DNA of 37,281 nt, from contig JBBHKE010000260.1 in NCBI GenBank assembly GCA_037447655.1, forward strand, positions 1 through 37,281. Reading direction: 5' to 3'. The notes below the pieces were generated by a model. The model saw only the letters and a program-made list of their open reading frames with translations. It ran no database searches and had not been told where the DNA came from. Positions 10,162 to 20,228 of the stretch are shown here, in pieces. The stretch comes from Zygnema cylindricum. Its lineage: Eukaryota; Streptophyta; Zygnematophyceae; Zygnematales; Zygnemataceae. The position numbers and the translations under genes are program-made. Numbering within the stretch: the first letter of the stretch is position 1; each line of letters opens with the position of its first letter.

Positions 10162-10479
10162 ATGACAGAGCAACAGAGGCAGCAGAAAGTACAGGATTAT
10201 GTCATTTTATATTGAATTCAAAATATTGTTCCACCGATGCAACATTCACCAATCTTAACACAGGATTCAGAACATAATCGGGCTTCGCAACAAGCGGACC
10301 GAGAGCAGTCATTGCCTACAAGTCGCAACCAGCTCAACGAACAGGAAATTACCCAACAGTCACTGCCTACAGATCGCAACCAGCGCAACAAGCGCAGCGC
10401 AAGGGATCCGACAATTTCAGCCTCAAAATTTCCGGGGGGAGGAAGATCCAGTAGCCGCCTCTAAGCAAGCTCTCACTTC
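10162..10479 (+). pseudogene. CopB-2 integrase-RT linker
   Basis: Low-complexity Gln/Asn/Arg-rich coding remnant with an approximate internal repeat of about 66 bases (QSLPTSRNQ, QSLPTDRNQ) and a serine/glycine-rich FPGGGRSSSRL end, as in the linker of CopA elements. Several stops and frame changes. Confidence 0.6.
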
Positions 10480-12077
10480 GTCTACTCGGCAGCCTCAGGG
10501 GAGCCTCTGTCCATCCGAGAAGCCTTCTCATCACTGGAGCGGAATCACTGGATCGAGGCGGCAAACGATGAAATGAAGACGATCATGGAGGCTCAGACAT
10601 GGGAGCTTGTGGACCTTCCTCAGGATCAAAAAGCGATTGGCAGCAAATGGGTATTCAAGGTGAAGTTAAATCCAGATAACACCATTGAACGATATATGGC
10701 TAGACTTGTGGCAAAGGGATATAATCAAAAGGAAGGAATTGATGTTGAAGAAACTTTTTCTCCGGTTGTAAGATTTCTGACAATTAGGATTTTGCTATCT
10801 CTAGCTGCTTTAGATGATATGGAAATACATCAAATGGATGTAAAGATGGCCTTTTTGCATGGAGAACTAGAAGAGACCATTTACATGCAGCAGCCTGAAA
10901 TGTATGCAGAACCAGGAAAAGAGCACTTAGTATGCAAACTGCTAAAATCTTTGTACGTCCTAAAATAGGCCCCAATGCAATGGAATTTAAAGCTTGATGA
11001 ATTCTTAACTAGTCTAGGATTTAAAAGGATAAGCTCTGATCTCTCTGTCTATGTTTTAAAAAGTGAGAATGGAATAGTGTACATAGCGGTGTATGTAGAT
11101 GATTTACTACTAGTTAGCAAATCAATGGCAGGAATTAACAAAATTTAAATTGCTTTAAACTCACGGTTCGAGATGAAAGACCTCGGTGAGGCAAAATATA
11201 TTTTGGGCATCAAAGTAGAGAGGGACAGAAAAAACAGATTAATAAAACTGACTCAAAAAGAAGCTCTTGGGAACATGTTAGATGAATATGGAATGCGGGG
11301 GGCAAAAGGATGTGTAACACCAATGTAGTTTTGGCATAAGTTATAAGGGGAAGAAACAGAACCGGGCGTTATTGTCAGTGAAACTTTTGAGTCAGGGGAG
11401 GATGATCCTATGGCTCTAATACCTTACAGACAAATAGTGGGAAGTCTAATATATTTCATAAACTGTACCCGTTCGGACATCGCTGCAGCAGTTGGGGTAC
11501 TCAGCAGAAGTCTAGAGAATCCGAAGAAATCTGACCGTGATGCAACAAAAAGAGTTTTAAGATACTAGGCAGGAACCAAAGACCTCAAACTCACACTAGG
11601 TGGAGGAGAAGTGAATTGCAAACATAGAGTGGTGCGAGCTATGGCGACATGCCAAGCCGAAAATCCACCACGGGATTTGTTCTGCAAATTGGGAACAGGA
11701 CTTGCTGTTGGAGCAGCAAACTCCAGAAGGTCACGGCACAATCAACAATGGAGTCTAAATATATGGCAGCAAGTTTGGCCATCAAAGAACTCTTATGGGT
11801 GAAATCCATGTTGCAAGAACTAGGATACATGCAGGTTGGTCCACAAGTGATCTGGTGTGATAACCAGGCTGCTATTGCCATTGCCTCTAACCCGAGTCAC
11901 CACTTCAAAAGAAAGCACATGGATGTAAGATTACACTTTGTAAGAGAAAAAGTGTTCTCTAGAGTGATTAAACTATGTTATTTGCCAGATGTTAAAATGA
12001 TTGCAGACATGCTCACAAAAGCTCTTCCTGCTTCTAAATTGAAGTATTGTAAGGATACAGTAGGATTAAGTGAATAG
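10480..12077 (+). pseudogene. CopB-2 reverse transcriptase - RNase H
   Basis: RT motifs in order: WVFKVKLNPDNTIERY, ARLVAKGYNQKEGIDVEETFSPV, MDVKMAFLHGELEE, then a stop at 10966-10968 within the usual SLYGLKQAP, and YVDD (11092-11103). Further stops at about 11146, 11326, 11346 and 11566, plus a frameshift near 11620-11650. The RNase H part is open from 11649 to 12077: KSTTGFVLQIGN, TMESKYMAAS, WCDNQAAIAIAS, HMDVRLHFVREK and ADMLTK. CopA elements share the order and about half the residues. Dead. Confidence 0.92.
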
Positions 12078-12224
12078 CTGAGTTGCTGCACTGCTATAAT
12101 GCCATGCTACGCTAGTCCGACAGCGGGGATGTAGTGGGACTAGGTGACTTGCTAAAATTGCTACGTTGCTATGCTGCGATGCTGCGCTAGTTCGACATCG
12201 CAGATGCGTTGGCATAATGAGTCT

Positions 12225-12239
12225 AAAGCTTTAGGGGAG
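12225..12239 (+). promoter_or_regulatory. Polypurine tract of CopB-2
   Basis: AAAGCTTTAGGGGAG lies directly before the 3' LTR start TGTTGG, the position of the plus-strand primer. Confidence 0.7.
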
Positions 12240-13010
12240 TGTTGGTTTTTGAAAGCTTAAGTCTCAACAAATTTATAGGACGGCGGGAAATCAAATCTAT
12301 AGGGACACGCATCGTCACTTGAAGCACAGTGAAAGCTTAATGGTACCGACACCAGCATTGGAGCAGCCATACGTAGCGGCGAGATGAAACAAGCTGCATT
12401 GCGGTTCATTTTGATTTAGTCGTACACTGGCCCTTTCGCAGCAACGGACAGCTATATACGGATATCTTGGTGACAAATAGCGAATTGCTACTAATAAGAC
12501 AAGCATTTCGGCTATTGGTATGGGAAAGCGCTACTGCCGCGAAGGCTGCGGATATTCGAGAATGTGATTTGGTATTGGATTGCTTGCTAGCTACGGTGAG
12601 AGAATCGAGTCGACCGGCGAGATTCTCCAGATAACTATTGACAAATAACTTACAACAATGAGGGGCACATCGACAAAGCGTAACTGGCGTGGCGAGTATT
12701 TGTGTGAAATACTTGGTGCGATGTTATTTGTATCGGACTTCCCGGATTGTGTAATTTCAGAGACTCTTTTGGGAAACCGATTTGCATTTTTGGTGTATGT
12801 TGGATCAATTGTCTTCAAACTTTGGAGTTGTCGATTAGATACATTCTATATCTTGTGGTATAGTTTAAGCGTTGTTTGAACCATTGTGGCAACTTATTGA
12901 GTTGTAAGCAGGTTGTTTGATAAGGATTCTTGGTAAGCTTACGTGTTGAATTATGCTACTTCTACTCACTCTGCTTCGCTCCGATCGCTCTGGTAGTGGG
13001 TAGAACAACA
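12240..13010 (+). repeat. 3' LTR of CopB-2 (shortened)
   Basis: 771 bp, TGTTGG...AGAACAACA, collinear with the 981-bp 5' LTR but missing ~185 bp (after AATACTT near 12712) and many 1-6 base pieces. Losses are frequent in the GCA-rich motif cluster. It ends exactly at the target duplication CTTGT (13011-13015). Confidence 0.88.
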
Positions 13011-13134
13011 CTTGTCAGGTGTACTACTAGGTCCGAAAGTTTGTGAGGAGAGGAAAAGAGTTAGCAGTCCGTCATTAAGCCAAGATAGCCACTAGGCTCA
13101 TTGATCAGTTTATATTCCTTGTAGGAGTTCAGTT
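13011..13134 (-). pseudogene. Gypsy fragment (GypG-1, upstream part)
   Basis: On the minus strand this matches the stretch between RNase H and integrase of GypG-2 (15656-15720), e.g. TTTTCCTCTCCTCACAAACTTT, and continues across CopB-2 into 6955. Similarity fades at about 13080. The last ~55 bases up to the gypsy LTR are not recognised. Confidence 0.7.
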
Positions 13135-13348
13135 AATATAATTCACCTAAAATTCACTAAGTCTAAAGTCTACAGTTGAGCGTCTAACGTATTGTCAATA
13201 GAAATGTTCTATGTAGTCTTTTGGGCCTAATTTTGATTCCGGCGAATAGGTGACCATAATCATATGTCTTGCATTACAAAATCTGAAGCCTAAGGATAAA
13301 ATCCCTTCCTACGCTACACGTGAATGCGTGAGACCTCTAAGGGTCCAT
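13135..13348 (-). repeat. GypG-2 left LTR, first part
   Basis: Matches 26578-26795 from AATTCAC...AAATTCACTAAG to CTAAGGGTCCA. Interrupted at 13349 by CopA-2. Confidence 0.75.
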
Positions 13349-14403
13349 TGCAACTCTGAGACCTCCATTGGCCCTTGGAGTATGTTGTTTACTAGTAGCC
13401 CCTAGGATAACTTTGACCCCTTTGAGTTTCCACAAGAATAACTGCCACCCTGGCAAATAAAAACTCTGACCAACTTCACCCTTGTGACGACAAGACTCCC
13501 TTGAGTGGATAGCAAAAAAAAATCTCTGAATTTGCTCGACTGAAAAGTAATTTATGAAGGGTAAAAGTTGACCTTTTGTATAGGAGCTCTCTAAGAGAGA
13601 GGGGTCTACCTACCAAATTTCTAAGTCCTAAATCCCTCTCTAAACCCTATGGTATTAGAGTACGACTAATCGGATTACGTCGTACAAAAAAGTACAGGTG
13701 TCGATGTACTTTTTGTAAGGCCATCGTACGGCATGGCCAAATTGTCGACATCTACCATATCCGGATTTGTTCCCATATTCTCCGAAGATACCGCAAGCCA
13801 ATGTTATTGTGCCACGGTTGAATTAACGTGGCGATGACTGAAAACCGCCAAAGCGCCCATTCCGCAATATGGACATTTATCCCAGCCGTTTGATCAAGAT
13901 CGACTTTTAATTTAAGACGTCGAAAATAGTTTCGTGGTATTTGTTTCACCGTCGAAACAAATGTGTGGTATTTGATTCGTGGATTACCGTTCACCGTACG
14001 TTTGCAAAAACTATATCTATGTGGGAAGACTGTTCGCGCCGTAAAATGAAATCGTCTACGTATACATTTATAAATATGTAAAAAACCCTATGTACTTTAG
14101 CACTGATTCTAAACTAACATAATAAAGCTACCAGCTACTGCTTGACTTGACGGATGGCATGTACCAGGATCAAATCCTGGATCGGTCAAGTCCCTTTTGG
14201 TAAACCTACCAAACTACTACCTCTCTCTCTCTGTTGACAACATGGGCAGCCATGGCTCTAGCTTCCTCTCCAACCTTGAGTGACTGCGACAAGTGTGGGA
14301 GTTGGAGAGAGGAGTTAGATGCAGACTGCCTCTTATTTTTTCTGTTGTCTATCTTTAAATGTTTCAAACCTAGAAAATACAAATAAAACCTTTAGTTTCT
14401 ACA
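13349..14403 (-). repeat. 3' LTR of CopA-2 (diverged)
   Basis: Ends TGCAACTC...TTTCTACA correspond to the CopA LTR read in reverse; length 1055. It is the most diverged CopA LTR here. It keeps a B-box with perfect flanking stem, CCAGGATCAAATCCTGG (14164-14180), part of the tRNA-like module. Confidence 0.85.
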
Positions 14404-14641
14404 CTTCTCTAAAATTCTAGTCACTCTTTAATTTAAGACCACACTTCATCTTGCATAAATTTAGTTTAGGGGAGGCAGGTTTGGTCATCATATCGCTACC
14501 ATCTCACTATCTGTCTATACTCTAAACTGATTTTTTGTCTCACCTTTCTCTAACAAAGTGAGTCTAATGTCCATGTGTTTGGCTATAAAATGATGTTTAG
14601 ATTGGCGCAATTGCGATTCTGCATGGTTATCTCCAAAAACA
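14404..14641 (-). pseudogene. Copia RNase H tail of CopA-2
   Basis: The minus strand reads KHHFIAKHMDIRLTLLEK, a stop, then TDSEMVA and a frameshift, corresponding to the last ~70 codons of CopA RNase H, then the polypurine tract and LTR. It breaks off at 14641, where gypsy LTR sequence resumes. Confidence 0.8.
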
Positions 14642-15116
14642 CCTAAAGATAAAAACCCTTCCTACGATGTATGTGAATGCGTGAGACCTCTATGGGTCCA
14701 CGACTTCAAATGGACGAATCACTGTAGCCTCGCGCAGTTTGAATCTGAATCGTCTGTTCGTCTGCATCTTTTGTGACCGTAGATGAGCGTTTAAACTCGC
14801 GGTGGTCTTGACATATTTCCAAATTGGCGTTTGGGTTTGCCAATCGTACGTACGAAAGCTTAAATTGGTTCGCGGAAATTCCGGCGCCTAACAAATAGGC
14901 GTACGGACTTCAACATGTTCGTGAGATCTACGGCGCCTGTCTACTTTGCGTACAAATCAAATCTGTACGCGGGTTTCACGGCGTCAACAAAAATCTGTAC
15001 GGCCTTGTCACCACCGCAAGATACCAAAATACAAATTAGTGTGGCGTCAGTCTTAAAAGACCGTTTTACATGAGATTTAAATGGAATAAAATGTGGCGAC
15101 GTGATGCGGCATGACA
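14642..15116 (-). repeat. GypG-2 left LTR, second part
   Basis: Matches 26727-27209 to the end, GATGCGGCATGACA. It resumes ~60 bp upstream of where the first part stopped, so CCTAAGGATAAAA...GGGTCCA is present on both sides of CopA-2. Confidence 0.8.
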
Positions 15117-15427
15117 ATTATCATGCATGTGACAAAGGAGATGCTTTATATGCAACACAATCAGTTGCAAGATAAAAGGTAAAGAAATAAGAAAGAAAGT
15201 CATCAACATATTATAAAACAAGTGAAATAAGTTTGTACAAGCAACAGGCAACAAATGCACGTATCACAAGAAAAATAAAGGTAGGTGAGAGAGGAAGCCA
15301 AGTGGCTCAATCTATTCCCCCCCCCCCGCCCTTTGGTTGGCCAAAGAGCTGGCCAATACGACTGGCAACTCTTGGTAGCCGTGACAAAACCAATGGCTGT
15401 CTGGAACCGCTATTAATGGAGGGACCA
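15117..15427. other. Non-coding, presumed gypsy 3' region
   Basis: Lies between the gypsy LTR end and the start of the plus-strand RNase H fragment. Contains a C-rich homopolymer near 15317 and the word TTGGCCAAAGAGCTGGCCAA, which resembles TTGGCCAAAAACTGGCCAA at ~25800. No gene seen. Confidence 0.45.
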
Positions 15428-15645
15428 AACACACTACATTAGCTGATGAGGAATGATAAGAATTCGGGAAAATTAGCGCGATGGGCATTAATTTTAGAAA
15501 AATACAATGTAGAAATAATTCACCGTCCAGGATTACTTAGTCTCAATGCACACAACATTTCCCGAAATCCTTTCCAATGTACCACAGACAGCGACAATGT
15601 CAACACAGTTCTATATTACACATTCTTTAGCTTTGCTGCCTAACT
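15428..15645 (+). pseudogene. Gypsy RNase H C-terminal part (GypG-2)
   Basis: Begins at NTLH, a stop where Trp is expected, then LMRNDKNSGKLARWALILEK and IIHRPG, the end of gypsy RNase H and its connection domain. The matching N-terminal part lies on the opposite strand, ending at about 23528. One in-frame stop (15440-15442). Confidence 0.82.
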
Positions 15646-15865
15646 CTCCATGGCGCAACGGACCGCTAATTCTTTTCCTCTCCTCACAAACTTTTTGACC
15701 TGGCACTACACTTGAGGACGACGAAAGAGTGAAGAAGAGAGCTAAAAAATATCTCTGATTAGGTGGATCGTTAGATTGATTGTGAGCGAACGCTATTCAA
15801 AAACACATGCCTTGCCCGACTGAGCGCCTCTCGCTGATTGAACAAATCCACACCGAGCTTGGTCA
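15646..15865 (+). pseudogene. Gypsy integrase N-terminal part (GypG-2)
   Basis: Spacer then the first half of the zinc-binding domain (PCPTERLSLIEQIHTELGH). Interrupted by CopA-3 after GGTCA (15861-15865); the second half continues at 22354. Compare the uninterrupted copy at 6505-6955 (minus). Confidence 0.82.
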
Positions 15866-16930
15866 TGAAACTCTTAGACCTCCATAAGTCCTCAGAGTGG
15901 ACAGCTTCTAAGAAGCCTCTAGGATAACCCTGACCCCCTTGTGTTTCAGCAAAAACAACTGCCACCCTGGCAAAGAATAACTCTGACCACCTTCACCCTT
16001 GTAAAAGCAAGACTCACTTAAGTCGATAGCAAAAAGAATCTCTGAATTTGCTCCCCTGAGCAGTAAGTTATGGAGGCTCAAAATTGACCTTTTGTACAAA
16101 AGCTCTCTGGGAGAGAGGGTCTTATATCCTAATTTTTCTAAGTCCTATCTCTCTCACAAACTCTATCTACTAATGTACGAAGCCAATCAGATTACTTCTC
16201 TATACACAAAAGTACGGATGCTGGTGTACTTTTTGTACGAACATTGTACGACATGGCCTAAATGTCGACACGTGATATATCCGGATTCGCTCCCTTAATC
16301 CTCTGAGATTCCGCGATCAAATGCCATTCCGCCACGTGTCATCTGATGTGGCTATGATCGAAAACCGTCGAAATTCCTTTACGCGATCTGGGCGTTTAAT
16401 TTTGGTCGTTTGATAAATTCACAATTAATCGTAGCCGTAATAAACACATGCGCGGTATTGGTTTCGGTAAAGAAATAAATGCGCGGTATTCATTTCTTAT
16501 CCGTACCGTAATCCGTACTTTTACATTATTGGATCTATGTCTCCCGTAAAACTATTTCAGTTAAATGAACTATCCTACGTATAAATGTTTAAATAATTAT
16601 CAAACCTTATATTACGTAACACTATCTCTAGGGTTAACGATTAGAGCTACCGACTACCGGCGGATTACCGGCGGCAGGTTCGAGGTTCAAATCCTAGAGA
16701 TGGCACATATATTTTAGTAAACATATCCTTAATTATAAATAAACTAATATTTATATCCCGTAAACCTCTGGATAGCCTAGGTAGCCATGGCTCTAGTTTC
16801 CTCTCCAATTTCTAAGTGACTGCGACAAGTTTGAGAGTTGGAGAGAGAAGCTAGAGGTAGACTGCAACGATTTTTTTCTTATTTCAATTCAGACCTAGAA
16901 AATACTTTTAACGGACCATTAATTTCTACA
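15866..16930 (-). repeat. 3' LTR of CopA-3
   Basis: 1065 bp, TGAAACTC...TTTCTACA in plus-strand view. Carries G-boxes at 16269-16274 and 16333-16338 and a plus-strand tRNA-like module at 16621-16704. Confidence 0.92.
16621..16704 (+). other. tRNA-like module antisense in CopA-3 3' LTR
   Basis: B-box GGTTCAAATCC (16684-16694) fits GGTTCRANNCC exactly. An A-box-like GGTTAACGATTAGAGC lies ~35-50 bases upstream. ATCTCTAG and CTAGAGAT at the two ends can pair as an acceptor-like stem. The central part does not form a normal anticodon arm, so this is not called a tRNA gene. Confidence 0.5.
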
Positions 16931-16943
16931 CTCCTCTTATTTT
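16931..16943 (-). promoter_or_regulatory. Polypurine tract of CopA-3
   Basis: In element orientation AAAATAAGAGGAG precedes the 3' LTR start TGTAGAAA. Confidence 0.65.
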
Positions 16944-16987
16944 CTAGTCAATCTTTAATTTCAGACCACACTTATCCCTGCAGAAAA

Positions 16988-18422
16988 TTAGCTTAGGGAA
17001 GGCACAGGTTTGGTCATCATATCTGCTACCATCTCACTATCTGGTCGGTACTCTAAACTGATTATTTTATTTTCTACCTTCTCCCTAACAAAGCTGAGTC
17101 TAATGTCCATATGTTTGGCTTTAAAATGATGTTTAGGATTGGCAGAAATAGCAATTGCTGCCAGATTATCACAAAATATTTTCTGCACACCACTCTTAAG
17201 ATGACCAAGTTCACCAAGTAAAGACTTGACCCACATCAATTCTTTTACAGCAGAGCAAGAGGCCATATACTCAGCCTCCATGGTGGACTGAGAAATAACC
17301 TTTTGCTGTTTGCTACTCCAACAGCAAGCCCCATCACCCACATATAATACATATCCAGAAGTGCATCTCCTCATCGGAGCATCACCATAACTAGCATCAC
17401 TCCAAGTAGTGATGTCAGTATTCTCCCCACCCAAATGCAACCATAGATCCCTAGTTCCTATCAAGTATCTAAGGACTCTCTTAGCTGCCTCCCAATCCCT
17501 TTTAGTGGGAGCATTTAGACTTCTACTCAGCACTCCTACAGCTGCAGCTAAACCCGACCGGGTACAATTCATAAATTAGATTAGACTTCCCACTACTTGC
17601 CTGTAAATAATAGTCTGCATGAACTTCTGTTCTTCAGGAGATAATTCCTCGTCTAAGACTATGACTCCTTCTTCCTCACTCCCCTCACTTCCCTTCTTCA
17701 ATTCCATTGGAGTTGTACAACTATTAGCTTTATCCATTTGAAATTTTTCAAGCATGTTCCCCATTGCTTCTTTTTGAGTCAATCATATAATTTTTCTTTT
17801 TCGGTCTCTCAATACTTGAATTTCCCAAAATATATTTTGATTCCCCCATATCCTTCATTTCAAATCTCCCCTTAAAATCGGTTTTCAGTTTATTAATTTT
17901 TTCCATTGATTTACTTAAAACAAGCAAATCATCAACATAAATTGCAATAAATATAAAACCTTCCTCATCTTCGAAAACATAGATTGAGTGATCTGAGCTG
18001 ATCCGGATATATCCCAGACTGGTAAGAAACTCATCAAGCTTCTTATTCCATTGTCGAGGTGCCTGTTTCAAACCATAAAGAGATTTAATCAGCCGGCATA
18101 CCTTACTCTCCTCTCCTTCCTCCACAAAACCTCCGGGTTGTCGCATGAAGATCTCCTCTTCCAATTCTCCATGCAAAAAGGCTGTCTTGATGTCCATCTG
18201 ATGCACTTCCATGTCTTCCGCCGCTGCTAAACTGAGAAGTATGCGGACGGAGGGAAATCTGACCACCGGGGCAAAGGTTTCCTCGTAGTCAATTCCTTCC
18301 TTTTGTGTAAATCCCTTTGCCACTAATCTGGCCTTGTAGCGTTCGATTGTGTTATCTGGGTTCAGTTTTAATTTGAAAACCCACTTACAACCGATTGGTT
18401 TTCGGATAGGTGGACAATCCAC
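16988..18422 (-). pseudogene. CopA-3 reverse transcriptase - RNase H
   Basis: RT motifs on the minus strand from 18422: GCKWVFKLKLNPDNTIERYK, EETFAPVVRFPSVRILLSLA, MDIKTAFLHGELEEEI, SLYGLKQAPRQW and YVDDLLVL. A frameshift after YILG at about 17820 garbles the strand until the frame returns at 17782. A stop at 17573-17575 replaces Tyr in SLIYFMN. RNase H follows with WSDASYGD, TMEAEYM and FCDNLAAIAIS, and ends early at 16988. CopA-4 (30267-32063) has the same region uninterrupted. Confidence 0.93.
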
Positions 18423-18960
18423 CAGCTCCTAAGTATCGGCTGCCATAATTGAGGCCATCTCCTCATTGATGGCTGTCTTTCACCGGTTTCTTTCTGGACA
18501 AGTCATCGCCTCTCCATAAGTTTGAGGTTCATCTTGATGAGATAGTTTAGTTACCTTGTTATTAACCTGTTTTTCTTGCAATCTTTTGCTACTTCTCCTT
18601 CCCCCCTCAAAATCTGAGGCCGGAATAGATGGTTCTCGTGGATTCTTTCGAACAAACTCGGCTTCTCCCCTATCCCTTGATTTCGAATCAATTTCCACCA
18701 CGTCTTCCGCTTCGGGTAGAGTTGTCACTGGAGTTTCCACAGCCGAGCCCTTTTCGGTCTGATTTGTATCTGCAAGAATGTCATCTTCTCTAAAACTTGG
18801 ATTGTTAGGAAGCTCAAAGTCATCGGAATTTTCTGACTCAAATCTGATTTTTACTGACTTTGTATACTTGAAGTTATCCACACACTTTCCTTCATCCATA
18901 ACTACTAGATGCTTTACTAAGATTATATCTTCCCTTTTTAGATCGTAAACTCTATATCCT
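18423..18960 (-). pseudogene. CopA-3 integrase-RT linker
   Basis: Acidic, Ser/Glu-rich linker (DEGKCVDNFKYTKSVKIRFE, then SENSDDFELPNNPSF) running into FEGGRRSSKRLQEKQ and the conserved EAMTCPERNR before RT. A stop just before RT (about 18430) breaks the frame. In CopA-4 the codon after FES is itself a stop, while here it is Glu. Confidence 0.8.
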
Positions 18961-19740
18961 TTAACATCCTCATCATATCCTCATAAGTATTCCGGTTTTC
19001 CTTTAGGATCTAGCTTCCAATTGGACCGATCTTTATCTAGACTGAATACTTGACTGCCGAAAACCTTTAAGTGAGATATGTCTGGTTTCCAGCCTGTCCA
19101 CCTCTCATAAGGTGTTTGATCTTTTATAGCTGATGTAAGAACTCTATTTTTGAAGTAATTAGCATAGTTCATTGCTTCTGCCCAAAACCTTTTTCCTATC
19201 TTTTTAATCAGACAACATACTTCTAGCACTATCACTTAGTGTTCTATTTAACCTTTTAGCTACCCCATTCTGTTCCGCGTTTTCTAGAACTGTCTTTTGG
19301 TGTTGGACTCCATCTTCCCTCAGAAAATCCTCAAACTGGTTAGAAGTATACTGCCAAATATTGTCACTCCTAACTCTCTTGATTGGAGTTTCATGGAGTT
19401 TTTCCCTCCATGTTTTATATTGTCTAAAACAATCTTGAGCTTATGACTTGTTTTTCAAAAAATACACCCGGGAATACCGAGACCAATCATCAGTGATAGT
19501 CAATTTAAATCTCTTCCCCCCGGTGAGGGCACTTTAGCCGGTCCCCAAATATCTGTGTGTACTACATCTAGAATTTTTTCTCCTTTTTAGGTGGTTGTTT
19601 TAGGAAAGGGTAATCTCTGTGTTTTACCTTGAGCACATCCACTACAATCACTTATATTATCACTCTCACTGAACTTAATCCCTTCCACCACTCCCATCTT
19701 TTTTATCTCTCTTAACTTGTCTAGATTCACATGCCCAAGC
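18961..19740 (-). pseudogene. CopA-3 integrase core, catalytically dead
   Basis: Integrase core with HTDIWGPAKV (first Asp kept), RSDNIWQY where RSDNGGEY is usual (second Asp kept), and NGVAKRLNRT where the catalytic Glu is Lys (AAA, plus-strand 19255-19257). Stops occur at 19585-19587, ~19443 and ~19213. The C-terminal part YERWTGWKPDISHLKVFGSQ is preserved. GAA to AAA is a single transition. Confidence 0.88.
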
Positions 19741-20228
19741 CTCTTATGCCACATCATAATATCATGAACACTAGCATAATAAATTTTCTTCGTTTCATTA
19801 CTTAAAACCAGCCTAAACATCCCATGGCTACCTTTCTCAGCAATGAAATAGACATCCTCCTCAAAACTAGCAGTAAAGACTCCTTCCCTAGTGCTAGTAA
19901 AAAAACCCTTATCATCTAATACAGATGTAGAGATGAGGTTTTTGTTCAGCTCCGGAATAAACAATACATCGGAGAATGTTACTATGGATGTCTCTCCTTC
20001 TACTAACACTTTCAAATCTACCGATCCTACAAGAGTAGTGGTGACTATCCTTCCATCCCCGTACTCTATCTCTACGGTGGGAATCTTCCTTATCTTAGTG
20101 AACAGGTGCCTATCCTTACACATGTGCATGGAGGCACCTGAATCTTCAATCCAGCCTGCTTCACCTTTCAATCCACCGTAAGCACATTTCTGCCTTCGTG
20201 GAATTTCGACCTCGTTTTTCGCCTCCAA
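19587..20228 (-). pseudogene. CopA-3 protease and integrase zinc domain
   Basis: Aspartic protease with the intact triad in WIEDSGASMHM (about 20120-20150 on the plus strand) and FIPELNKNLISTSVL, followed by the pre-integrase zinc domain HKRLGHVN...CSGCAQGKTQRLPF. The frame is open over 213 codons. A stop (~20260) separates it from gag. Confidence 0.9.

Larger units (their letters stand above)
6956..13010 (+). mobile_element. CopB-2, decayed full-length Ty1/copia element
   Basis: LTRs (6956-7936 and 12240-13010) with TGTTG...CAACA ends, a primer-binding site directly after the 5' LTR, gag-protease-integrase-RT-RNase H in copia order, and a polypurine tract before the 3' LTR. The 5-bp target duplication CTTGT is present at 6951-6955 and 13011-13015. 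Flanks on both sides are minus-strand gypsy sequence (GypG-1), so the element landed inside that gypsy. Many stops and several frameshifts show it is dead. Confidence 0.93.

Noticed and set aside
15317-15331. C homopolymer as a functional signal
   Set aside because: Short low-complexity run in non-coding DNA, prone to sequencing error; nothing else supports a role.
16621-16704. Genuine tRNA gene
   Set aside because: A and B boxes and an end stem are visible but no proper anticodon arm; copies lie in LTRs. Reported as tRNA-like only.
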